Assembly (NCBI RefSeq): GCF_024461735.1
Contig: NZ_JANGAD010000006.1
Coordinates: forward strand, 163,739 to 227,738
Length of the DNA stretch: 64,000 nucleotides
Direction: 5' to 3'
Source: Anaerotignum propionicum
Lineage (GTDB): Bacteria; Bacillota; Clostridia; Lachnospirales; Anaerotignaceae
Shown here piece after piece: positions 35,981-44,900 of this stretch. A model generated the notes under the pieces. That model was not told the origin of the DNA. It was given only the letters and a program-made list of their open reading frames with translations, and did no database searches. Within the stretch, counting starts at the first letter, position 1, and each line of letters begins with the position of its first letter. Made by a program: the position numbers and the translations under genes.

Positions 35981-37306
35981 TTATGTTCTTTTTATTAATT
36001 CTAATACCTTTTGCAGCGCATCCGCAGCCTCAATATCTGGTGCTGTCCCCATTTCCTGATTGCAGCTTCCATCGGCGTTTAGGCAGTATTCCACATCAAA
36101 CTGAATCAAAAGATGGCTATTCGGCAATTCAAATAGGATTGGACCACCGCTGTCAGAGCCCCCCGTCGTTTGCCCAACCAAAGTGGCAAAACCTGTGTCT
36201 TTACAAAATACCGCAAAGGCCTCCGCCGAGGAGTATACGGAAGGACCTACCAAAACCCATATTTTCCCACCAAATAGCTTTTCGTTTCCTTTCGGTTTCG
36301 TAGTCTCTTTTAATTCCCTTGCAAATGCCAAATCAACCAAATCCTCCCTAGGCAGTTCCTTAAATATCTTGTCGTTCTTAACTGCCTCTAAGCTTAATAG
36401 GGAATCCTTGTAACCTTCCATGTAAAATTGCCGTGTTAATTCGGTATCCTTCATTAAACGTACCAAGCGAGAGCTGATCGGTTCAGCAATATTAGGACGG
36501 ACAAAGGCCTCCTCCCAATAGGCAGTATTTCCGCCACCATTTGCTTGAATGTCTATAATTAAATTCTCGTAATTTTTAACTTCCTTTAAAAAAGTCTCTA
36601 TTTTTGGCAAATCATCTTCCATATAGGCATCATCAAAGGAATTCACCCTGATGTAAGCAGTTTTTCCTGCTTCAAGAATCTTTGTTGTCAGATTTCCACT
36701 TGCAGACTGGTTTTCTACCTCCTGCTGATCCTTTGATTTCTCCCCTTGAGACTCATCTTCATTCGTATCCTCTTGGGAAAGTGTCAATAAGTAATCACAA
36801 TATTGATAAAAGGAAGCAACCTCCGGCTTTTCAATGACATCAACCCACGGCTGTACCTCGGGCATTTCTTCAACATAATCTTTATAAACGCCTAAACCTT
36901 TATAGTAGTTAGGATTGATAATACTCACGTGTCCAACCGTACCACAGGCATCATACAAACTATTTGCCACAATGTCTAAAAACTTTAACATTGACTCGTC
37001 ACTCCCCACCTCAACATTTAGAAGCTGAGAGCGATACTCTGAGATAATTGCATCGTAATAATTTGGATTTTCCGGCTTGCTTCGTGCAAGAACACCCCAA
37101 AAAGGATAACTTTCTTTCATGGCCTTCCACATGTTATCATAATCAGAAATCATTTGTTCATTTGTTAACAGCTTATCTGCATACAGAACTTCGCTAGAAT
37201 TCAAACTGTTATTTCCCTCTCGGATGTCTCCTTGCTGTGGTTCACACCCAATTAGGCAAAAACTAACAGCAATGGTTAATATCCCTCCGACTATTTTTCT
37301 TTTCAC
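35981..37306 (-). CDS. S41-family peptidase, lipoprotein
   Basis: 441 residues from the GTG at 37306, which has AAAGG 9 bases upstream and begins a lipoprotein signal ending LIGC (Cys21). The tail-specific protease core is visible: KTAYIRVNSFDD, LIIDIQANGGGNTAYWEE, VGPSVYSSAEAFAVF with the probable nucleophile Ser, TTGGSDSGG. A PDZ domain is not evident, so it belongs to the PDZ-less S41 subgroup. It would be anchored outside the membrane. Longer starts up to 37390 lack a ribosome site and would bury the signal peptide. Confidence 0.85.
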   Translation of the reverse strand: MKRKIVGGILTIAVSFCLIGCEPQQGDIREGNNSLNSSEVLYADKLLTNEQMISDYDNMWKAMKESYPFWGVLARSKPENPNYYDAIISEYRSQLLNVEVGSDESMLKFLDIVANSLYDACGTVGHVSIINPNYYKGLGVYKDYVEEMPEVQPWVDVIEKPEVASFYQYCDYLLTLSQEDTNEDESQGEKSKDQQEVENQSASGNLTTKILEAGKTAYIRVNSFDDAYMEDDLPKIETFLKEVKNYENLIIDIQANGGGNTAYWEEAFVRPNIAEPISSRLVRLMKDTELTRQFYMEGYKDSLLSLEAVKNDKIFKELPREDLVDLAFARELKETTKPKGNEKLFGGKIWVLVGPSVYSSAEAFAVFCKDTGFATLVGQTTGGSDSGGPILFELPNSHLLIQFDVEYCLNADGSCNQEMGTAPDIEAADALQKVLELIKRT

Positions 37307-37390
37307 GCTATCAATCCTTTCCAAGTGCCCAGCTATTACTGGTTTTAGTTTTACAAACCCATCATTAGTTGAATTACTTGCCCTTTTCAT

Positions 37391-37742
37391 AATATGTAAT
37401 TAATTTACACATAGAAATTCTCTCCCTTTGTTTAAACGAAGAGAAAGATTTTTTCATCCATATATTAACATTATACATGTTTTATTAGATTCTTCCAGTC
37501 TAATTAACAAAAATTCATAATCCTCTCACCTTCTTTGAAACAATCCTTCTTTCGTTCTAAAATAAAATATAAAAAGATACACAACCATTGTAAAAAACAC
37601 AGAAATCGTATATACTAAACAAGTAACCACTGACACCAAATACAGGATATGAGGTGAAAGGCTTGCGGTCACATAATTCCTTATGGAAAACTGCGCCTTT
37701 AGGCGTATTTTTTTTGCTAAAAAATGAAAAGGAGCTGTTCTT
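37391..37742 (+). promoter_or_regulatory. Leader of the hydrogenase maturation operon
   Basis: AT-rich gap between the S41 gene and the TM1266-type regulator. Within it, TGCGCC-TTTA-GGCGTA (37691-37706) followed by eight T residues forms a terminator-like hairpin about 30 bases before the start, with GATATGAGGTGAAAGG and a conserved-looking block upstream. It may be an attenuator controlling hydEGF. No known riboswitch consensus was recognised. Confidence 0.5.
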
Positions 37743-38009
37743 ATGGAAACCAGAGTTGCAATTATTGGAGTTATCGTTGAAGAAGTTGATTCCGTTGAGA
37801 AATTAAACAATATTCTCCATGACTACGGGATGTATATTATTGGAAGAATGGGCATTCCTTATAAAGAAAAGGATATAAACATCATTTGTGTTGTTGTGGA
37901 TGCCCCCAATGATATTATCAGTACGTTATCAGGTAAACTTGGAAAGCTGCCCGGTGTGAGCACCAAAGCGGTGTATTCAAAGTATTCTGCCAAAATAGAA
38001 GAGGAATAA
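37743..38009 (+). CDS. TM1266-type iron-only hydrogenase system regulator
   Basis: 88 residues with an ACT/NikR-like fold: METRVAIIGVIVEEVDSVEKL, INIICVVVDAPNDIISTLSGKLGKLPGV. This small family is found next to [FeFe]-hydrogenase maturation genes and is annotated as a putative regulator. AAAGGAG precedes the ATG. It is followed after one base by hydE, an operon layout that supports the call. Confidence 0.88.
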   Translation: METRVAIIGVIVEEVDSVEKLNNILHDYGMYIIGRMGIPYKEKDINIICVVVDAPNDIISTLSGKLGKLPGVSTKAVYSKYSAKIEEE

Positions 38010-38010
38010 C

Positions 38011-39054
38011 ATGAAAGAACTTATAGATAAATTGTATTTAAATCAGGAGCTTACATCTGCAGAGTTTAAGGCTCTTATCGAAGGAAGAACATCAGAGCTT
38101 TCTGAATATCTTTTTGAAAAATCACGTCAGGTGCGGATGACCCATTACGGTAATGATATTTATATGAGAGGGCTCATTGAATTTACAAATTACTGCAAAA
38201 ATGATTGCTATTATTGCGGGATTAGAAAAAGCAACTCCAAAGTACAACGATATAGATTAACAGAAGAAGATATTTTAAACTGTTGCCAAACCGGATATGA
38301 ACTGGGTTTTAGAACTTTCGTCCTCCAAGGTGGCGAAGATATGCATTTTTCCGATGAAAAAATAGTGCACATCATTACGTCAATTAAAAAACAGCATCCC
38401 GATTGTGCCATAACTTTATCCATTGGAGAACGAAGCCATGAAAGCTATTTGGCATTTTTTAATGCTGGTGCGGAACGATATCTATTACGCCATGAAACAG
38501 CCAACGCACAACATTATAATAAGCTGCATCCCGCAAATCTTACCTTAGCTAGTCGAAAGGCATGCCTATTTGATTTAAAGGAAATTGGTTTTCAGGTTGG
38601 GGCTGGCTTTATGGTGGGCTCTCCCTTTCAAACAGTGGACAATCTTGTAGAAGATTTACTTTTTATAAAAGAATTAGAGCCTCATATGGTTGGTATTGGA
38701 CCTTTTATTCCCCATCACCAAACACCTTTTGCAAACGAAGCAAGAGGTTCCTTGGAGTTAACGCTATTTATGCTGGGGCTCATTCGGTTGCTATTACCCG
38801 AAGTTCTTCTCCCTTCTACAACAGCCTTGGGAACCATTGATCCCTTGGGGAGAGAACTTGGCATTTTAGCCGGCGGCAATGTTGTAATGCCCAATCTATC
38901 ACCTGTTTCAGTGAGAAACAAATATATGTTATATGACAATAAAATCTGCACCGGCGATGAAGCCGCAGAATGCAGATTTTGTATGCAAAAAAGAATGGAA
39001 GGCATCGGATACCAAGTTGTGGTATCCCGTGGCGACTGTATTTCTTTGCAATAA
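38011..39054 (+). CDS. hydE: [FeFe]-hydrogenase maturase HydE (radical SAM)
   Basis: 347 residues. The radical SAM motif CKNDCYYC (Cys62, 66, 69) binds a [4Fe-4S] cluster. The GGED motif and a TIM barrel follow, and extra Cys residues near the C-terminus (CRFCMQ) may hold a second cluster. HydE helps build the dithiomethylamine bridge of the H-cluster. Immediately follows the TM1266-type gene and overlaps in operon with hydG and hydF. Confidence 0.95.
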   Translation: MKELIDKLYLNQELTSAEFKALIEGRTSELSEYLFEKSRQVRMTHYGNDIYMRGLIEFTNYCKNDCYYCGIRKSNSKVQRYRLTEEDILNCCQTGYELGFRTFVLQGGEDMHFSDEKIVHIITSIKKQHPDCAITLSIGERSHESYLAFFNAGAERYLLRHETANAQHYNKLHPANLTLASRKACLFDLKEIGFQVGAGFMVGSPFQTVDNLVEDLLFIKELEPHMVGIGPFIPHHQTPFANEARGSLELTLFMLGLIRLLLPEVLLPSTTALGTIDPLGRELGILAGGNVVMPNLSPVSVRNKYMLYDNKICTGDEAAECRFCMQKRMEGIGYQVVVSRGDCISLQ

Positions 39055-39104
39055 ATAAAACTGACGGGGAAGAATATCTGACCCAATTAAGAAAGGATAA
39101 AAAA

Positions 39105-40523
39105 ATGTATAATTCTAAATCACACAAAGCAGAAGAATTTATCTGCCACGAAGAAGTGCTGGCATCACTGAACTATGCCGAAGAAAATAAAAACAATATA
39201 GACCTCATTGATAAAATCATTGAGAAAGCCAAACTGAGAAAAGGTCTTACCCACAGAGAAGCCGCTGTGCTGTTGGATTGCCAAATAGAAGAAAAAAATC
39301 AAGAAATATATGCGCTGGCTGAACAAATTAAAAAAGATTTTTACGGAAATCGTATTGTCATGTTTGCACCGCTATATTTATCTAATTATTGTATAAACGG
39401 ATGTGTATACTGTCCGTACCATCTTAAAAATAAACACATCACCAGAAAAAAAATGACTCAAGAAGAAATTAGACGTGAAACCATTGCTTTGCAGGATATG
39501 GGACACAAAAGGCTTGCCCTTGAAGCAGGTGAAGACCCTATAAATAATCCAATTGAATATATATTGGAGTCCATAAAAACAATTTATAGCGTAAAGCACA
39601 AAAATGGTGCTATTCGACGGGTAAATGTAAACATTGCGGCAACTTCCGTTGAAAATTATAAAAAATTAAATGACGCAGGCATAGGCACCTATATTTTATT
39701 TCAGGAAACCTATCACAAAGACAGCTACGAGAAACTTCATCCAACAGGTCCAAAGCATGATTATGCTTACCATACGGAAGCCATGGACAGAGCCATGGAA
39801 GGTGGCATTGATGATGTAGGCATTGGGGTATTATTTGGTCTTGAATTGTATCGCTATGAGTTTTCTGCCCTACTCATGCATGCGGAGCATTTAGAAGCCA
39901 CTTATGGTGTTGGCCCTCATACAATTAGTGTTCCCAGAATTCGCCCTGCAGATGACATTGACCCCTCAACTTTTGACAACGGAATTGATGATGATACCTT
40001 TGCAAAGCTGGTAGCTTGCATTAGAATCAGTGTGCCTTACACTGGCATGATTGTATCCACTCGTGAGAGCAAGGAATGCAGGGAAAGAGTTCTCCATCTT
40101 GGTGTATCACAAATAAGCGGCGGCTCTAAAACAAGTGTCGGCGGTTATGCAGCAGCGGAGCCTGAAGAAGAAGATTCTTCTCAGTTTCAGCCCAATGATA
40201 ATAGAACCCTGGATGAGGTTGTAAAATGGTTAATGGAATTGGGATACATCCCTAGCTTTTGCACAGCTTGCTACAGAGAAGGTAGAACCGGGGATCGTTT
40301 TATGCAGCTTCTGAAAAGCGGACAAATTCAGAATTGCTGTCATCCCAATGCTTTGATGACTTTGAAGGAGTATCTTGAGGACTATGCCTCTTGCGAAACA
40401 AGCAACCTTGGAAACCAATTGATTTTGGATGAAATTCACAACGTTCCAAATGAAAAAATAAGAAAGATTGTAATTGAAAATCTAGAAAAAATCGGCAATG
40501 GAAGCCGTGATTTTAGGTTTTAG
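39105..40523 (+). CDS. hydG: [FeFe]-hydrogenase maturase HydG (tyrosine lyase)
   Basis: 472 residues. Radical SAM motif CINGCVYC (Cys96, 100, 103). The ThiH-like barrel is followed by a C-terminal cluster region (CTACYREGRTGDRFM and a distant CCHPN) that binds the second [4Fe-4S] cluster. HydG cleaves tyrosine to supply CO and cyanide ligands of the H-cluster. The ATG at 39105 is chosen because GAAAGGAT lies just upstream; the frame opened at 38970 overlaps hydE. 50 bases after hydE. Confidence 0.95.
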   Translation: MYNSKSHKAEEFICHEEVLASLNYAEENKNNIDLIDKIIEKAKLRKGLTHREAAVLLDCQIEEKNQEIYALAEQIKKDFYGNRIVMFAPLYLSNYCINGCVYCPYHLKNKHITRKKMTQEEIRRETIALQDMGHKRLALEAGEDPINNPIEYILESIKTIYSVKHKNGAIRRVNVNIAATSVENYKKLNDAGIGTYILFQETYHKDSYEKLHPTGPKHDYAYHTEAMDRAMEGGIDDVGIGVLFGLELYRYEFSALLMHAEHLEATYGVGPHTISVPRIRPADDIDPSTFDNGIDDDTFAKLVACIRISVPYTGMIVSTRESKECRERVLHLGVSQISGGSKTSVGGYAAAEPEEEDSSQFQPNDNRTLDEVVKWLMELGYIPSFCTACYREGRTGDRFMQLLKSGQIQNCCHPNALMTLKEYLEDYASCETSNLGNQLILDEIHNVPNEKIRKIVIENLEKIGNGSRDFRF

Positions 40524-40532
40524 GAGGTTCAA

Positions 40533-41726
40533 ATGGGATTAAATGAAACACCGGCAGCAAATAGAATTCATATTGCTTTTTTGGGGAAAAGAAACGCAGG
40601 AAAATCCAGTATTTTGAATGCTATTTCAAACCAAAACTTAGCAATTGTTTCTGACACAAAAGGAACGACCACCGACCCTGTATATAAAGCAATGGAACTG
40701 CTACCCCTTGGGCCCGTAATGCTGATTGATACACCCGGTATTGATGATGAAGGCGCCTTAGGTGAGCTCCGTATAAAAAAAACACAACAAGTACTTAACA
40801 AAACGGATATCGCTGTGCTTGTAATGGATGGAAGAGAAGGAAAATCAGCTGAAGATGAAACTTTGATCCAACTGTTTCAACGCAAAGAAATTCCTTATCT
40901 TCTTGTGTATAACAAATGCGACTTGTTTGATTACAAAAATCCTGAGGAATATAGCATTTCTGTAAGTGCAAAAACAGGAGAACAGATAAATGCTTTAAAA
41001 GAAATAATAGCAAAACGAATCACAACGGAGGATCCAAAGCTTCGACTTGTTGGCGATATTTTAAAGCCTTGTGACTATGCCATGCTTGTTGTGCCCATTG
41101 ATAAAGCAGCCCCAAAAGGTAGGTTAATTCTGCCTCAACAACAGACCATTCGGGATATTTTAGAGGCAAGTGCTGTTTCAATTGTTGTAAAAGAAACAGA
41201 ATTTGCAGAAACTATAAAAAATATAGGGCTAAAACCTAAAATTGTAATCACTGATAGTCAAGTATTTCATAAGATTCATGCTGAAACACCTGAGGATATC
41301 TTTCTCACCTCATTTTCTATCCTAATGGCTCGCTATAAAGGCGTTTTAAAAACTGCTGTAAATGGCGCGAAAACATTAGACATGCTGAAAGATGGTGATA
41401 AAATTCTTATTTCGGAAGGATGTACTCACCATCGTCAGTGTGACGATATTGGAACGGTTAAACTTCCCCAATGGATAAAAAACTACACCAAAAAAGATTT
41501 TGAATTCCAATTTACATCCGGCACTGAATTTCCAGAAAACCTTAGCAGTTATCAATTGGTTATTCACTGCGGAGGATGCATGCTAAATGATAGAGAGATG
41601 AAATATCGGCAGAAATTCACAGTAGAAAGTAACATTCCTTTTACAAATTACGGCATTCTCATTGCCTATATGCAAGGCATTTTGCAACGAAGTATTTCTA
41701 TGTTTCCTGAATTCCTTGCAAAATAA
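40533..41726 (+). CDS. hydF: [FeFe]-hydrogenase maturase HydF (GTPase scaffold)
   Basis: 397 residues. G domain with G1 LGKRNAGKSS (18-26), G3 DTPG and G4 NKCD, a middle dimerisation domain, and a C-terminal cluster motif CTHH...HCGGC that binds [4Fe-4S] and the H-cluster precursor. HydF is the scaffold on which HydE and HydG assemble the precursor before transfer to the hydrogenase. TAGGAGG lies before the ATG. The hydrogenase structural gene itself is not in this window. Confidence 0.95.
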   Translation: MGLNETPAANRIHIAFLGKRNAGKSSILNAISNQNLAIVSDTKGTTTDPVYKAMELLPLGPVMLIDTPGIDDEGALGELRIKKTQQVLNKTDIAVLVMDGREGKSAEDETLIQLFQRKEIPYLLVYNKCDLFDYKNPEEYSISVSAKTGEQINALKEIIAKRITTEDPKLRLVGDILKPCDYAMLVVPIDKAAPKGRLILPQQQTIRDILEASAVSIVVKETEFAETIKNIGLKPKIVITDSQVFHKIHAETPEDIFLTSFSILMARYKGVLKTAVNGAKTLDMLKDGDKILISEGCTHHRQCDDIGTVKLPQWIKNYTKKDFEFQFTSGTEFPENLSSYQLVIHCGGCMLNDREMKYRQKFTVESNIPFTNYGILIAYMQGILQRSISMFPEFLAK

Positions 41727-41825
41727 AACCAATATTTTTAAAATCTCTAGAGATTTCAAAATCTTTTAATAATAATAGCTTCCTATCTTGATACTGCATA
41801 TTAACGTATTCTGACCTAAAATGAT

Positions 41826-41854
41826 AGCCAGCGTTTATAAAACGCTGGCTTTTG
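41826..41854 (+). terminator. Terminator of the hyd operon
   Basis: AGCCAGCGTTT (41826-41836) and AAACGCTGGCT (41840-41850), loop ATA, then TTTTGC. Confidence 0.85.
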
Positions 41855-41918
41855 CATTTTGAACTCACTTGATAAAATATTTCCTTCACTCCTCGTGTTA
41901 TAACTATGTAGAAAAATC

Positions 41919-41951
41919 ACACCCGATAAATACCTATAATATCATCGGGTG
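41919..41951 (-). terminator. Probable terminator after the giant SLH gene
   Basis: CACCCGATA (41919-41928 region) pairs with ATCGGGTG (41944-41951), a 7-8 bp stem around an AT loop. It lies about 45 bases after the SLH gene stop; the U tail is weak. Confidence 0.55.
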
Positions 41952-41995
41952 CTTTCTAGATAGTAAAACGGGGGAGTTTTACTCTTTTTTAAACA

Positions 41996-44900
41996 CTAAA
42001 TCAGATCCGATTTTTGCAACAGTCGTTCAATCATTGCCGCAACCTCAGCTCTGGTGATATACGCCTTAGGCATAAGCGTGTTTTTTCCTCTGCCAGAAAC
42101 AATGCCTGCTTTCAAACATTTTCCAGCACTGTCAACTGCAAAAGATGATACAGATGCGCTGTCAGTAAACATTGAAATCAGAGCTTCCCCTTCCTTCTCT
42201 GTCATTTCGGTCTTTAATCCAGTAATTTTCATAGCTCGTGCAAGCATAGCCATGGCTTGTTCTCGGGTAATTTTGTCATCAGGCCCAAACGCTGAGTCAG
42301 AATATCCCTTGATGATGCCATAAGTTGTAGCTGTTTTTACATATCCGCTATACCACTTTGCAGAGGTGACATCTGAAAAGCTGTCGACACCTACATCCGG
42401 TTCAAGTCCCAATGCTCTAACCATTATAGCGGCAAATTCAGCTCGTGTCATGTCTCTGTCGGGTTCATAATTGCCCTCTCCAACACCACCAACAACCATT
42501 CTTGAGCCCATGTTATTGATGGATGCTTTCGCCCAATGGTTGTTTACATCTAAAAAGGTAACCGGATTCCAAACTACAGAGTAAGTGCTGTTTGTTAAGC
42601 TGTTTATTACAGCATAGTATTTGTTGTCTATCACAGTCACCCTAGTAGGCACATGACGCGTTGTTCCATCAGGATTAACAACAATGCCAGTGGTAATTTT
42701 AGTGGGGTCAACGCCGTTGGGAATAGCAATGGTTCGCTCCACATATGCGTTAAAACTGCTGACATCTACTGCACGTCCACCATAACTACAGGTAACGGTA
42801 AAATCAACCGCCGCCATAACAGGTGTGAACCCACCATGATTGCTTGCTTGTTCCACAAGGCTGCTCATTTGCTTTGAAGGTTCTGAAATAATTACAGAAA
42901 CCGCAATATCCTTTAAAGCTACATCTTTACCAAGCTGTTGTGAAACCGCTTGAATGTTGATTTGTTCTGCGGGCAGAGAATAGGTTGCAGTCTCTGTTTT
43001 GATTACAAGGGTTGCTTCCCTTTTCTCCATATTCTTGACCATTTCACCAGTTAAAACTCCTGCCGCAGCATCAGCTTTCCCTGTCACTGGAATAACCACT
43101 GTTGCACCACTTTCTTTGGATGCAAGAATGCTCTCTAATTTTTCAGAATCCACAGTCACAGTGGTTATAGTTCTTCCATCTTTATCTTTTGCAGTTTGGG
43201 CTGTCCCCGCCGTTTTGGTTTCTCCATTGACAATAACGGGTACACCCCCCGATTGTTCCGTTGGGGAGCCACCGCCTGAAGATCCACTTCCACCTTTTTT
43301 CGGTGTGGTTACACTCACCTGATTAGAATAACAAGTAAAGTCACCACGCACAGAAACCGATGAGCCCACAGGGATGGTATTCGCTGTAATAATCATAACA
43401 GAACGAAGAAGATATATTTTACCTTCCTCTAATCCCACAGAAATGGATTTAGAAGATGCATTTATCGTCCCTTCCACAGAAGCCGCCTTCCAAGTAACTC
43501 CGTTATCATCCGAAACTTGCATGCCTATACTCTTGGCGTTTCTGACCGTAGCCGTAGCCCATACTCCACTGTCAAAGCTAAGAGTTGCCCCCTTACTTGT
43601 GGTACTATCCACCTTAAGCAGTGGTGAAAAATATACAGGAGGTCCATATTCTATGCCTGTTTTTGAATCAATATAGTTATCATCCTGATCCAACATTATG
43701 GCAATATCCCCATCCCCATTATCTGCAAATGTATTTGTATCTTTCAATATCTGTCCAATTTTAAAGCCTTCCTCACTGGTAGTCAATTTAATTCCATTCA
43801 ATTTAACCTCAGCTGGATAGGAGTAGTCATGATACGAACCAACGCCGTCAAACCCTCGTGCATTGTGATGCAATCGGTTTCCGGTAATGGTTGCATCCAA
43901 ATTGTAAAAAGGACACATGGTGATTCCGGCACTATGGAACCCCAGCAGTTTCAAAATACTGTCATACCCACTCATATCGTTTCCGGTGACAGTACAATTA
44001 CCTCCGTAAAGATAAACTGCATACTCAAACCCATCTGATTGATTCTGTCTTTTTGGTTTATCCGTTCCCACGAATGTATTATCTTTGATAACTGCCACGC
44101 CATTTCGAATCGCAATAGCATTTCTAAAGGAATTTGTTGCGCCAAAGGTACAATTTTGCACAGTAGTAGTCACTGCGCCCGGTTCCGCATGAACGCCAAA
44201 GTTATTATGGTTTCCGTTCATGTTGGGAGATGTGGGATACGGGTCTGATTCAAGGTTAGCAAAAAACCCTTCAAAGCGCACACCATCCAACAAGAGGGAG
44301 CCCCCTGTTTTCACGTTGATTGCGGCGAGAATCCTGTTTGATTCATCTAATAATGTAACATTGTCTATGTTCAAGCTTGCATTCTCAATCGCTAGGAATA
44401 CAGGCCCATTGACCGAGTTACCTTCTTTTTTAACGATAGTATCGGCAATCCCTGTACCAACAATCACTGTTGCTCCATTTCCGTGAATGGTCAAATCCCG
44501 TTTTAGAATTGCTCCATCATAGGAATAAGTGGTACCTGAAACCAGATTGATTGTTTTTACATAGGCTGCCGCCATATAAGTCTTTAATTCATTTGAATCA
44601 TGAGCTGTAACAACCCCTGGCTTAGATAGTGAAACTGTATTTGATATATCATCGGCAACAACAGATAAGGTGCCATCACCATATTCAAGGGCAGTAACTT
44701 TCTGTGCTCCAACAGGTAACCAAAGGCAAGCAGTCCCATCTTTATCTGCCACAGCACGATAGGTATAACTCCCTCCATTCACTTCGCAACGAATCTCTAC
44801 AGTATCAGCAGGATCGGTTGTAACCTTTACCAAATAAAGGTCGTCACCGTCGATAGTATTTTTAATGCTGCGTGATACAACACCCTCCATCATGACATTG

